From Albidovulum sediminicola (GTDB lineage: Bacteria > Pseudomonadota > Alphaproteobacteria > Rhodobacterales > Rhodobacteraceae): a DNA stretch of 64,000 nucleotides. The DNA lies in NCBI RefSeq assembly GCF_025751575.1, contig NZ_JAOWLA010000008.1, forward strand, positions 62,001-126,000, in the 5' to 3' direction. The notes beneath the pieces are model-generated. The model did no database searches. It saw nothing but the letters and a program-made list of their open reading frames with translations, and had not been told where the DNA came from. Shown piece after piece: positions 49,304 through 56,999 of this stretch. A program made the position numbers and the translations under genes. Numbering within the stretch: position 1 is the first letter of the stretch; each line of letters starts with the position of its first letter.

Positions 49304-50161
49304 TTATCCTTTGACCGCGCCAAGCGACAGACCTTCGACAAGGTAACGCTGAGCATAGAGTGCGAGGGCGAAGGTCGGCGCGATCGACAGGACGATCCCG
49401 GCTGCGACCTGGCCATACTGGATGCCGGAAGCCGTGACGAAAGCCAGCGCGCCCACGGTCACCGGCTGCTTGTCGGCCGAGGCCAGCACCAGCGCGAAGA
49501 CGAAGTTGTTCCAAGCGAAGATGAAGGACAGAAGTCCGGCGGCGGCGATCCCGGGACCGGCCAGAGGCAGCGCGATCCGGCGGAACGTCGACCAGAAGTC
49601 ATGGCCCGCGATGCGGTAGGCGTATTCGATGTCGGCCGGGATATCCTCGAAGTAGCCGCGCACGATCCAGAGGATGAGCGGCAGCACGATCAGCTGGTAG
49701 ACCCAGATCAGCCCGCCATAGGTATTCGCCAGACCCAGTTGCTGGAAATAGATGGTCAGCGGCAGCAGAACCAGAAGCGGCGGCGCGAAGCGGAAGGACA
49801 GCAGCGTGAAGGCGATGTCCTCAGAGCCCTTGAACTTCAGCCGTGCAAAGGCATAGGCGGCGGGTACGCCGAGCAGGAGGCCGATCGCCACCGAGGTCGC
49901 CGACAGGAAGAGCGAGTTCCCAAGGTTGCGCATGAAGTTGATCTCAAGCATCCCCGCTGCCGTTTCCAGCTTGCCCGTGATCAGCGCCTGGTAGTTGTCC
50001 AGGGTCGGGGCGAACACGACAGAGGGCGGAATCCGCAGGATCGTCTCGTTGGTCTGGAAGCTCATCAGGAAGATCCAGACGATCGGGAACATGAAGAACA
50101 GGCAGACCAGCGTGATGGCAAGGCCGCGCAGGATCCGTTCGATCGGGCTTGTGGTCAGCAT
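49304..50161 (-). CDS. ABC transporter permease (MalG type)
   Basis: A 285-residue inner-membrane protein from ATG 50161, behind a strong AAGGAGG. Six predicted membrane segments. The EAA-loop is EYAYRIAGHDFWSTFRRIAL, which contacts the ATPases. Opening LRGLAITLVCLFFMFPIVWI is typical of MalG-type permeases. Four bases separate its stop from the ATPase start. Confidence 0.92.
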   Translation of the reverse strand: MLTTSPIERILRGLAITLVCLFFMFPIVWIFLMSFQTNETILRIPPSVVFAPTLDNYQALITGKLETAAGMLEINFMRNLGNSLFLSATSVAIGLLLGVPAAYAFARLKFKGSEDIAFTLLSFRFAPPLLVLLPLTIYFQQLGLANTYGGLIWVYQLIVLPLILWIVRGYFEDIPADIEYAYRIAGHDFWSTFRRIALPLAGPGIAAAGLLSFIFAWNNFVFALVLASADKQPVTVGALAFVTASGIQYGQVAAGIVLSIAPTFALALYAQRYLVEGLSLGAVKG

Positions 50162-50171
50162 GATGGCCTCC

Positions 50172-51095
50172 TTACGCCTCACCGCGCTGCTTTTCGCGCA
50201 GCCGGAGCCAGTTCTTGATGAAGATGTTCGACAGCGCGTAGGTGATCGCCCAGAGGATCATCAGCAGCGCGGCCGAGCGGCCAACGTTCGTCGATTGGAA
50301 GAAGTTGAGGTAGGCTTCGACCTGGAAGACCGTCAGACGGTCGCCGGGACCGCCTTGGGTCATGGCATAGATGATATCGAATTGCTGGATCGACTCGATC
50401 ACGCGGAACAGCGTCGCCGTCAGCAGGAAGGGTGTCAGCATCGGCAGCGTGATGCGCCAGAAGACGAACAGGCGGGGCACACCGTCAAGTGCTGCGGCCT
50501 CGAACGGCTGCTGCGGCAGCGACCTGAGACCGGCGAGAAGCAGGATCATGATGAAGGGCGTGTAGACCCAGATGTCCACGATCACGACGGTCAGCATCGC
50601 CGTCGACGGATCGGAGGCCCAGTTGAAATCCTCCAGCCCGATCAGGGTGGCAAAGTAGGACAGGATGCCGAAGCCCGGGTTGGTCATCAGCTTCCACATC
50701 AGCGCCGCCAGCGCCGGCGCCGTCATCAGCGGCATCAGGAGCATGATCGACACGAAATTGTTCACGCGGCTGCGCTTTTGCAGAAGCAGCGCGATGCCGA
50801 GGCCGAGCAGAAGCTCCAGCACCACGGTCAGCCCGGCATAGACGACCGAGACCTTGAGGGTGTTCCAGAAGGCGGAATCCGACAGGAAGTTGAAGTAGTT
50901 CTCGCCCCAGTTGAACTTGCGCGCCCAGGGCTGTGAAAGCCGGTAGCGCTGGAGCGAATAGATCACCGCCGTTCCAAACGGGATCAGGATGCCGATACAG
51001 GTCAGGAGCGCGGGAAGGCTCAGAAGATAGGGCAGCACGCGGCGGCTCACGCGGAAGCGGCGGGGGCGCGGCTGGCCTGTCATAGCGGTTGTCAT
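50172..51095 (-). CDS. ABC transporter permease (MalF type)
   Basis: A 307-residue protein with six membrane segments (LLSLPALLTCIGILIPFGTA at the N-terminus). EAA loop: EAAALDGVPRLFVFWRITLP. FDIIYAMTQGGPGDRLTVF is a conserved MalF-type loop. It forms the channel with the MalG-type partner, 10 bp downstream. Confidence 0.92.
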   Translation of the reverse strand: MTTAMTGQPRPRRFRVSRRVLPYLLSLPALLTCIGILIPFGTAVIYSLQRYRLSQPWARKFNWGENYFNFLSDSAFWNTLKVSVVYAGLTVVLELLLGLGIALLLQKRSRVNNFVSIMLLMPLMTAPALAALMWKLMTNPGFGILSYFATLIGLEDFNWASDPSTAMLTVVIVDIWVYTPFIMILLLAGLRSLPQQPFEAAALDGVPRLFVFWRITLPMLTPFLLTATLFRVIESIQQFDIIYAMTQGGPGDRLTVFQVEAYLNFFQSTNVGRSAALLMILWAITYALSNIFIKNWLRLREKQRGEA

Positions 51096-51176
51096 GGCGA
51101 ATTCCTTCCGTGCGCCCCGCGAACGCGATGCCGGGCGGTCGATGATCGGATGATGGCCGGTTTGAAAGAGAGGGGT

Positions 51177-51208
51177 GGGTCCGCCCGCGGGAGCGGGCGG
51201 GCGGACCC
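51177..51208 (-). terminator. Hairpin between binding-protein and permease genes
   Basis: GGGTCCGCCCGC pairs perfectly with GCGGGCGGACCC (12 bp, 8-nt loop) just after the binding-protein stop at 51216. There is no long T-run, so it is probably a partial terminator or 3' stabiliser that keeps the binding protein in excess over the permeases. Confidence 0.65.
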
Positions 51209-51215
51209 TGTCGGG

Positions 51216-52652
51216 TTAGAGCCCGGCGTCCGCCAACTGGCTGTTGACGCTTTCGGCCAGCATGTCGAGGCCTTCGTCGACCGGCACTTCGTTCGCGACC
51301 ATCTTCTGGAGCGTTGCGGCCCATTCGGTGGTCAGATCGAAGAACAGCGGCTGGGCCGTAAACTTGATCGAGGCGCCGGGGGCCGAGGTGTCGTGCATCT
51401 CGACGTAGCCCGGGTAGCTGCCCGACAGCTTGTCGCGGAAGGCGCCGTCCGCCCAGACGCTCGACCGCGCCGGGTTGACGAGGTCCATCTTCTGCGCGCC
51501 GAACAGATCATGCTCGGGGCCGGTGACCCACTGCAGGAAGTACCAGGTCGCGTCCTTGTTCTTCGAGAACGAGGACATCGCCATCGCCCAGATCCAGATG
51601 TTCGGGGTCGGGCCCGAAGCAGCCGGGTTCGCCGCAAAGGCCGAGAACGCGAGGTTGCCGGCCTCGGCGGTGCCACCGTTCATGAAGTAGCCGAGGATGT
51701 CGGCGTCAAACATCATGGCCGACTTGCCGGCGCCCACGTCGGTGCCGACCTGATACCAGGTGTGCGTCGACCAGTCAGGCGCGCCGCTTTCCTGGATCAT
51801 CTGGACCCATTTCTTGTGGTATTCCTTCGACACGTCGGTGTTCATCGCGGCCGTCAGCTTGCCGTCGGCGTCGATGTTCAGGTCCTTCTGGTCGAAGTTC
51901 GCGTAGCCCGACAGGAAGCCCGGGTGGATCGTCGCCCAGGAGCGCGAGCCGCGCACGCCGATGCCGTAGCCGCCGTTCATGACCGCTTTCGCAGCCTTGG
52001 CGGTGTCAAGCAGTTCGTCGATATTGGTCGGAACCTTGAGGCCGTTCGCGTCGAAGATACGCTTGTTGTAGGTCAGGTTGTTCTGCTCGTAGGCGAGCGG
52101 AATGCACCATTGCTTGGCGTCGTCCGAGCCCAAGGCGCCGCCGGGCTGGCCGTTCCAGGCGCAGGACTTGATCACGCCGGGAAGGAAGTCGTCGAACGCA
52201 TAAAGCGGGTTCGTCTTTTCCGGATCGTTGATGTATTCGCTCAGGTCGTCGACCCAGCCCGCAGGACCGTAGGTCCAGGTCATGTAGGCGCCGGTCATGA
52301 ACGCGTCGTATTCGGACGACCCCGAGGAAAGCGCGGCGGTGACCTTGTCGAAGTACACGTCTTCGGGGAAGACGTCATACTGGACGTCCATTCCCGTCAA
52401 CTCCTTGAAGTTGTCGAGGTTTGCGATCAGCGCGTCGGCATAGGGGTGCTTGTTGAGAAGAAGCTTCACGGTCGTGCCGGAATGCTTCTTCCAGTCGAAA
52501 TCGGCGGCCAGCGCACGCGTGGCGCCGAGGTTCAGCAGCGTACCAGCCGTCGCGGCGGTCACACCCAGCGAACCCAAGCCGCGGATCAGGCTGCGGCGGC
52601 TCATTTGTCCGCGCAGGTACGCGTCGACCAACCCTTTTTCTTTTTCGTACAT
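51216..52652 (-). CDS. ABC transporter substrate-binding protein (polyol/sugar)
   Basis: A 478-residue family 1 extracellular solute-binding protein from ATG 52652. The N-terminus MSRRSLIRGLGSLGVTAATA is a twin-arginine-like signal (Arg19-Arg20), ending ATRALAADFD, so Tat export is likely. FKELTGMDVQYDVFPEDVYF and YDAFMTGAYMTWTYGPAGWV are solute-binding lobes. It brings the polyol to the MalF/G-type permeases. 25 bp after the SorC regulator. Confidence 0.92.
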   Translation of the reverse strand: MYEKEKGLVDAYLRGQMSRRSLIRGLGSLGVTAATAGTLLNLGATRALAADFDWKKHSGTTVKLLLNKHPYADALIANLDNFKELTGMDVQYDVFPEDVYFDKVTAALSSGSSEYDAFMTGAYMTWTYGPAGWVDDLSEYINDPEKTNPLYAFDDFLPGVIKSCAWNGQPGGALGSDDAKQWCIPLAYEQNNLTYNKRIFDANGLKVPTNIDELLDTAKAAKAVMNGGYGIGVRGSRSWATIHPGFLSGYANFDQKDLNIDADGKLTAAMNTDVSKEYHKKWVQMIQESGAPDWSTHTWYQVGTDVGAGKSAMMFDADILGYFMNGGTAEAGNLAFSAFAANPAASGPTPNIWIWAMAMSSFSKNKDATWYFLQWVTGPEHDLFGAQKMDLVNPARSSVWADGAFRDKLSGSYPGYVEMHDTSAPGASIKFTAQPLFFDLTTEWAATLQKMVANEVPVDEGLDMLAESVNSQLADAGL

Positions 52653-52677
52653 TAACGTTCCTCCCTTGTGTCCCGGT

Positions 52678-53643
52678 CTAGGGACGATGGTAGTTTGCAA
52701 GCGCAAGAGCCGTGCGCTCATCGGTGATGAGGCCGCTGAGATAGCCGCTCATCAGTACAGACCTGATCGCACAGGTCTTTTCCGGGCCGCCTGCGATGGC
52801 GACAATTCTGCGCTCCCTAAGGACATCCAGCCCCAGGGACAGCGTGCGCGCGGCAATCGAGGTTTCGACCGAATTGCCGTCGATGTCGAAGAAGTGTCCA
52901 AGTATTTCGCCGACGCCGCCCATTTCCTTCACTTCGCTGATCTCGGAGGGTTCGATCATCTGCGAAGACACGAGCTGCGCGTCAGGCTCGACATTGCCGA
53001 TGCCGACGATCATCAGGTCCGCTTTCCCCGCCAACTGGAACACGTCCGAAACGCCGCGCTGTGCCAGAAGCACTTCACGGTCTTCGACCGAGTTGGCGAA
53101 GAAGGGAACCGGCATGACATAAGCCGTCGCACCGGTCTTCTCGGCCAGGCGATGCATCACGTCATGCGGGTTGGCCGCATAGTTGCGCGTCAGGCCGCCA
53201 AGCAGGGATACGAAGCGGGTGCTTCCCGCCTGGAGCCGGTGCATGTCGGCGACAGCGGCGGCCAGCGTCCGCCCGTGGCCGATCCCGATGACGCTGGTCT
53301 GCTGGTTTTCGATCTCGCGCTGCAGAAACCCGGCCCCGGCGACACCAAGCGCGCGGATCGGGAGCCCCTCTTCGTGCAGGTCGGGAACGACCTCGCAATA
53401 GCTGAGCCCGTAGGTCTCGGCGAGCTTCTGCTCCAGAAGGATGCAATCGGCCACCGTGCCATCAATGGTCACCTTGATCGCGCCTTTTTCGTTGGCGCGC
53501 GCGATCAGACGATGCGCCTTGACGCCCGTCACGCCCAGACGGGTCGCCACCTCGGCCTGGGTCAGGCCACCAGCGTAATGCAGCCATGCCGCGCGTATCG
53601 CGAGACTGTCGTCGCTATCGCGTCTGATCGCAGGTCTTGCCAT
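52678..53643 (-). CDS. SorC/DeoR-type sugar-binding regulator (EryD-like)
   Basis: A 321-residue SorC-family protein from ATG 53643 (GGAGG ahead): helix-turn-helix GLTQAEVATRLGVTGVKAHR, then a sugar-binding domain (VIGIGHGRTLAAAVADMHRL, DVMHRLAEKTGATAYVMPVP, FFDIDGNSVETSIAARTLSL). EryD is the SorC repressor of Brucella and Sinorhizobium erythritol operons. It heads a run in which all 16 genes point the same way with overlaps or short gaps, so it probably autoregulates that operon. Confidence 0.9.
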   Translation of the reverse strand: MARPAIRRDSDDSLAIRAAWLHYAGGLTQAEVATRLGVTGVKAHRLIARANEKGAIKVTIDGTVADCILLEQKLAETYGLSYCEVVPDLHEEGLPIRALGVAGAGFLQREIENQQTSVIGIGHGRTLAAAVADMHRLQAGSTRFVSLLGGLTRNYAANPHDVMHRLAEKTGATAYVMPVPFFANSVEDREVLLAQRGVSDVFQLAGKADLMIVGIGNVEPDAQLVSSQMIEPSEISEVKEMGGVGEILGHFFDIDGNSVETSIAARTLSLGLDVLRERRIVAIAGGPEKTCAIRSVLMSGYLSGLITDERTALALANYHRP

Positions 53644-53683
53644 GGCTCCTCCCAAGACACCCTGACAAAGGTCGTCTTCATTT

Positions 53684-53699
53684 CTGTAATTTTTTACAG
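53684..53699. promoter_or_regulatory. Palindrome upstream of the SorC-headed operon
   Basis: CTGTAA-TTTT-TTACAG, a perfect 6-bp inverted repeat in an AT-rich stretch 41-56 bp before the SorC ATG. It is the best candidate operator for the EryD-like regulator. From here to 54080 there is no gene that I can support. Confidence 0.5.
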
Positions 53700-54082
53700 C
53701 TTGTGTAATTATTTGCACTCATGAGGCGGCGTGTCAACATGTTGAACGCACCAGATGGGAGTTCTCGAAAACGAGGTTTTTGTTATATAAAATAGATATT
53801 TGCTTGATATAACTCCTTGATCGACCCTCGCCACCCCGCGTGCCCGCTCATGAAAGCGCGACCCGAATCCACCCAAGCATGCGCCGCGCAAGGCCGCGAA
53901 ACGGGCAATCGAGTCGATATTGGGACGCACCCGGAGCCTGTGATCACGAGAGGGGCTGCGAGTGCCGGCAAGACACTCGAAGACGGCGCGTTCGCGGCGC
54001 CAGGAGGGGTTCTACGTTCGACGACGGACCTCGCCCGGTGATTTGGACTTGGCCGCGGGCGTTTCTTCCGGTAGTCGGTGAA

Positions 54083-54211
54083 ACACTCAGGGCGGGGTGA
54101 AATTCCCCACCGGCGGTCATAGCCCGCGAGCGCCGTTCTTCGGAACGGGTCAGCAGATCCGGTGGAACTCCGGGGCCGACGGTCATAGTCCGGATGGGAG
54201 AGAATGGGGTG
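54083..54211 (+). ncRNA. FMN riboswitch (RFN element)
   Basis: The conserved RFN blocks are present in order: TCAGGGCGGGGTGAAATTCC from 54086, CCACCGGCGGT, AGCCCGCGAGC, GATCCGGTGGAACTCCGGGG, CCGACGGTCATAGTCCGGAT, then a GGAGAGAATG tail near 54197-54206. This is the FMN-binding aptamer. It lies 67 bp before ribH and should lower its expression when flavin mononucleotide is plentiful. Confidence 0.95.
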
Positions 54212-54277
54212 TTCGGGCTGCTGGCCCGGGCAGCTTGTGCGCTCTGGGATCTTGTCTGCTAGAAAGGATCTGGAGCT

Positions 54278-54748
54278 ATGACAAAATCCCCCAAATTCGC
54301 ATTCATCAAGGCCCGTTGGCATGCCGAGATCGTTGATCAGGCGCTGGTGGGGTTCACGGCAAGGCTGGCCGAACTCGGCATCGCGGCAGAGGTCGATACC
54401 TTCGACGTGCCAGGCGCGTTCGAGATGCCATTGCTTGCTCAGAAGCTTGCCGAAAGCGGGCTCTATGATGCCATCGCCGCGGCCGCACTGGTCGTCGACG
54501 GCGGGATATACCGGCATGATTTCGTAGCGCAGGCCGTCGTCTCGGGCCTCATGGAGGCCAGCTTGAGAACGGGCGTGCCGGTGCTGTCTGTGTCTCTGAC
54601 ACCGCACCATTTCCAGCCGTCGAAAGACCATCAGGGCTTCTTCTTCGACCACTTCGTCAAGAAGGGCCGGGAGGCCGCCGACGCCGCGATCCAGATCACT
54701 GCGACGCACGCAGCGCTTCCCCTGCCGACGCAGGTTGCGGCCGAGTAG
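54278..54748 (+). CDS. ribH2: 6,7-dimethyl-8-ribityllumazine synthase, type II (RibH2-like)
   Basis: A 156-residue lumazine synthase: PKFAFIKARWHAEIVDQAL, FDVPGAFEMPLLAQKLAE, LVVDGGIYRHDFVAQAVVSG and VLSVSLTPHHFQPSKDHQGF. The GGIYRHDFVA and LTPHHF signatures match the decameric type II enzymes of Brucella/Mesorhizobium, not the icosahedral RibH1. It condenses the ribitylamino-uracil with dihydroxybutanone phosphate in riboflavin synthesis. Monocistronic behind an FMN riboswitch; the other rib genes lie elsewhere. Confidence 0.93.
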   Translation: MTKSPKFAFIKARWHAEIVDQALVGFTARLAELGIAAEVDTFDVPGAFEMPLLAQKLAESGLYDAIAAAALVVDGGIYRHDFVAQAVVSGLMEASLRTGVPVLSVSLTPHHFQPSKDHQGFFFDHFVKKGREAADAAIQITATHAALPLPTQVAAE

Positions 54749-55109
54749 CACGGGCCTTGTTAGTGGAAAGCGGCCCGCCTCTGCCTTGAATGGGCACAGT
54801 CTCGATTTCTTGGCAGCGGCGGGCCTTCGGCAAGAATGCCGGCCCATTCAGCCGGTTTTTCGCATGCAATGCTGAAAGAGGGCCAACCGATCCACTATCT
54901 GTCGCTGCGCCCGGACATTGCCGATGGGCCACAACGAATACCGGCCTCGTTCGGCGTTCGGAAGCTTGACGCCAAGCGCCTTTGCTGCCCAACCTCAACC
55001 AACCCGAGGGGGCGCAGGAAGCCAAGACCAGAAACAGGGTGAGGTCGCGCCCCGTCTTGAACCGAGACCTGGACCGGACCAACCGATCGGGGCAGACCAG
55101 GAGGATGGG

Positions 55110-56855
55110 ATGCGCGATACCGAGCATGTAGCCGAGATCGACCGTGTTCTGCGCGGCTACGAGACCGGGCGGGACCGTACCGTCTCGGAAAGCTGGCGGC
55201 GCTGTGTCGAAACCTACGGCATGGACCCGACACGCCCCGATCCCGCGTTTATCGTCACGGAGATGGAACTGCGCGAGCACCGCGAACAGTCGGAGCGCCT
55301 GATCGCGACGGCGCGCTCGGGACTTCAGGCGCTCTTCCGGCAGGTGGCGGGGCAGAACTACGTCCTGCTTCTGGCCGATGCGCAGGGCGTTTGTGTCGAC
55401 TTTTTCGGCGATCCGCGCTTTGAGGACGAACTGCGCACAGCTGGCCTCTATCTCGGGTCGCACTGGTCCGAGGATCTGGCCGGGACCTGCGGCGTCGGCT
55501 CCTGCATCGTCAACGGCAAGGCGCTCACCATCCACCAGGGCGACCATTTCGGCCTGTCGCATGTGCCGCTCTCCTGTACCGCGGCACCGATCCATGACAC
55601 CAAGGGTGAGCTTTCGGCGGTGCTGGACATCTCGCTTTTGCGCTCGCCCTCGCCCAAATCGTCGCAGAACCTCGCAATGAGCCTCGTGACCGCCTCGACC
55701 CGGCGTGTCGAGATGGCGAACCTGATGGCGATGACGCGCCGCGACTGGGTCTTGCGTTTATCGACGAGTCCAGAGTTTCTGGAGGTCGATCCCGAAGCGG
55801 CAGTGGCCCTCGACGGGTCCGGCCGTATCGTCGGCATGACCATGGGCGCGCGCAAGGCGCTCGATCCCGATGGCGAGGGCCGGCTCATCGGGACACGGAT
55901 CGATGACTGGATCGAGATCGGCGTGGACGACTTGCCCGACCTGATGCGCGGCCGCCCGCCCGAGGAACGCGTTCTGCGCCTCACGGACGGGCGCGGGCTT
56001 TTCGGACATGCGATCGCCCCGCAGGCGACGCGCAGCCTTGCCGGCGCGCGCCGGATGGGGGCGGATCTGCCGGGCGCCCTTGGCAGCTTCGCGGGGCCGG
56101 ACCCCGGGCTTGCGCGCCTCCTGCAGGGGGCCGCGCGCGTCGCCCGGACCCAGGTTCCCCTCCTCATCACCGGAGAGACGGGTACCGGCAAGGAAAAACT
56201 GGCCCGCGCGATCCATGTCTGCGGACCGGAGGGCCGGGCATTTCACGAGATGCGCTGCGCCGTGACGGTCACCGCGTCTCAGATGCCGCAAGGCGCGCGC
56301 GGCACGCTCTTCCTGCGGGGGGTGGAGGATCTTTCGCCCGAGGCCCAAGGCGCCGTTCTGGCGCTGCTCGATGGCGCGCCCGATCTTCGGGTCATTGCCT
56401 CGACGCGGATCGACCCCGCCGCGCTTGCCGAGCGTCTGCGCGCCGATCTTTTCTACAGGATCGCCGGGATGACACTCAGCCTGCCGCCGCTCCGGCATCG
56501 CGCGGATTTCGACTGGCTGCTCGACCGCTTGCTGCGGCGGCGCACGGCGGACAACACGCGGCTTTCCCCTGCGGCACGGATCGAACTGAAATCGCGCGAC
56601 TGGCGCGGCAACATCCGCGAGCTGGAGCGGGTGATCGACGTGGCCGTCGCGATGGCCGAGGGCAATGTCATCGACCTGACCGACCTGCCCGCGGCGACGG
56701 GCGTCCGGACCGAAGAGACCGGCGAGGATGAGGCCCTTGAGCTGGTGTTGCACGCCTGCGGGTGGAACATGTCGCAGGCCGCGCGGCGGCTTGGGGTCAA
56801 CCGCTCAACCATCCTGCGCCGCGCGCGCAAGCTGGGCATCGCGCCGCCGCACTGA
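55110..56855 (+). CDS. AcoR-type transcriptional regulator lacking the sigma-54 contact loop
   Basis: A 581-residue protein from ATG 55110 (AGGAGGA ahead). N-terminal GAF-like sensor (residues ~55-190; GTCGVGSCIVNGKALTIHQG, HFGLSHVPLSCTAAPIHD), a linker/PAS-like segment, an AAA+ domain with Walker A ITGETGTGKEKLARAIHVCG, and a Fis-type helix-turn-helix (MSQAARRLGVNRSTILRRAR). The AAA+ domain is shortened: the stretch that normally holds GAFTGA, between the first strand and GTLFLRGVEDLSPE, is absent. It probably regulates sigma-70 promoters. It is upstream of the monooxygenase gene and a 16-bp palindrome. The 54749-55109 stretch before it holds no gene I can support. Confidence 0.87.
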   Translation: MRDTEHVAEIDRVLRGYETGRDRTVSESWRRCVETYGMDPTRPDPAFIVTEMELREHREQSERLIATARSGLQALFRQVAGQNYVLLLADAQGVCVDFFGDPRFEDELRTAGLYLGSHWSEDLAGTCGVGSCIVNGKALTIHQGDHFGLSHVPLSCTAAPIHDTKGELSAVLDISLLRSPSPKSSQNLAMSLVTASTRRVEMANLMAMTRRDWVLRLSTSPEFLEVDPEAAVALDGSGRIVGMTMGARKALDPDGEGRLIGTRIDDWIEIGVDDLPDLMRGRPPEERVLRLTDGRGLFGHAIAPQATRSLAGARRMGADLPGALGSFAGPDPGLARLLQGAARVARTQVPLLITGETGTGKEKLARAIHVCGPEGRAFHEMRCAVTVTASQMPQGARGTLFLRGVEDLSPEAQGAVLALLDGAPDLRVIASTRIDPAALAERLRADLFYRIAGMTLSLPPLRHRADFDWLLDRLLRRRTADNTRLSPAARIELKSRDWRGNIRELERVIDVAVAMAEGNVIDLTDLPAATGVRTEETGEDEALELVLHACGWNMSQAARRLGVNRSTILRRARKLGIAPPH

Positions 56856-56867
56856 TCCGTTGCGTTC

Positions 56868-56883
56868 TGTTGCGCGCGCAACA
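56868..56883. promoter_or_regulatory. 16-bp perfect palindrome before the monooxygenase gene
   Basis: TGTTGCGCGCGCAACA is its own reverse complement, with an extra GTTGCG half-site 10 bp upstream and GCGC downstream. It is 13 bp after the regulator stop and ~120 bp before the monooxygenase ATG, so it is a likely binding site for the Fis-type helix-turn-helix of the neighbouring regulator. Confidence 0.55.
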
Positions 56884-56999
56884 AGCGCACCGTGCAAGCC
56901 GCGATTAGCACGCGGTTTGGTGCCAAACCCATTGCCTGCGCAAAGCGCGCTCGGCCACGATTTCTCCCGGAGGACGACAGGATTTGAAAGGGAGGATCA

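Noticed and set aside
54751-54777. Hairpin CGGGCC...GGCCCG after ribH2 as a terminator
   Set aside because: Only 6 bp of stem, a 15-nt loop and no T-run; too weak.
56917-56935. Possible sigma-54 (-24/-12) promoter TTGGTGCC...ATTGC before the monooxygenase gene
   Set aside because: GG and GC are 13 bases apart rather than 10, and the adjacent regulator lacks the sigma-54 contact loop.
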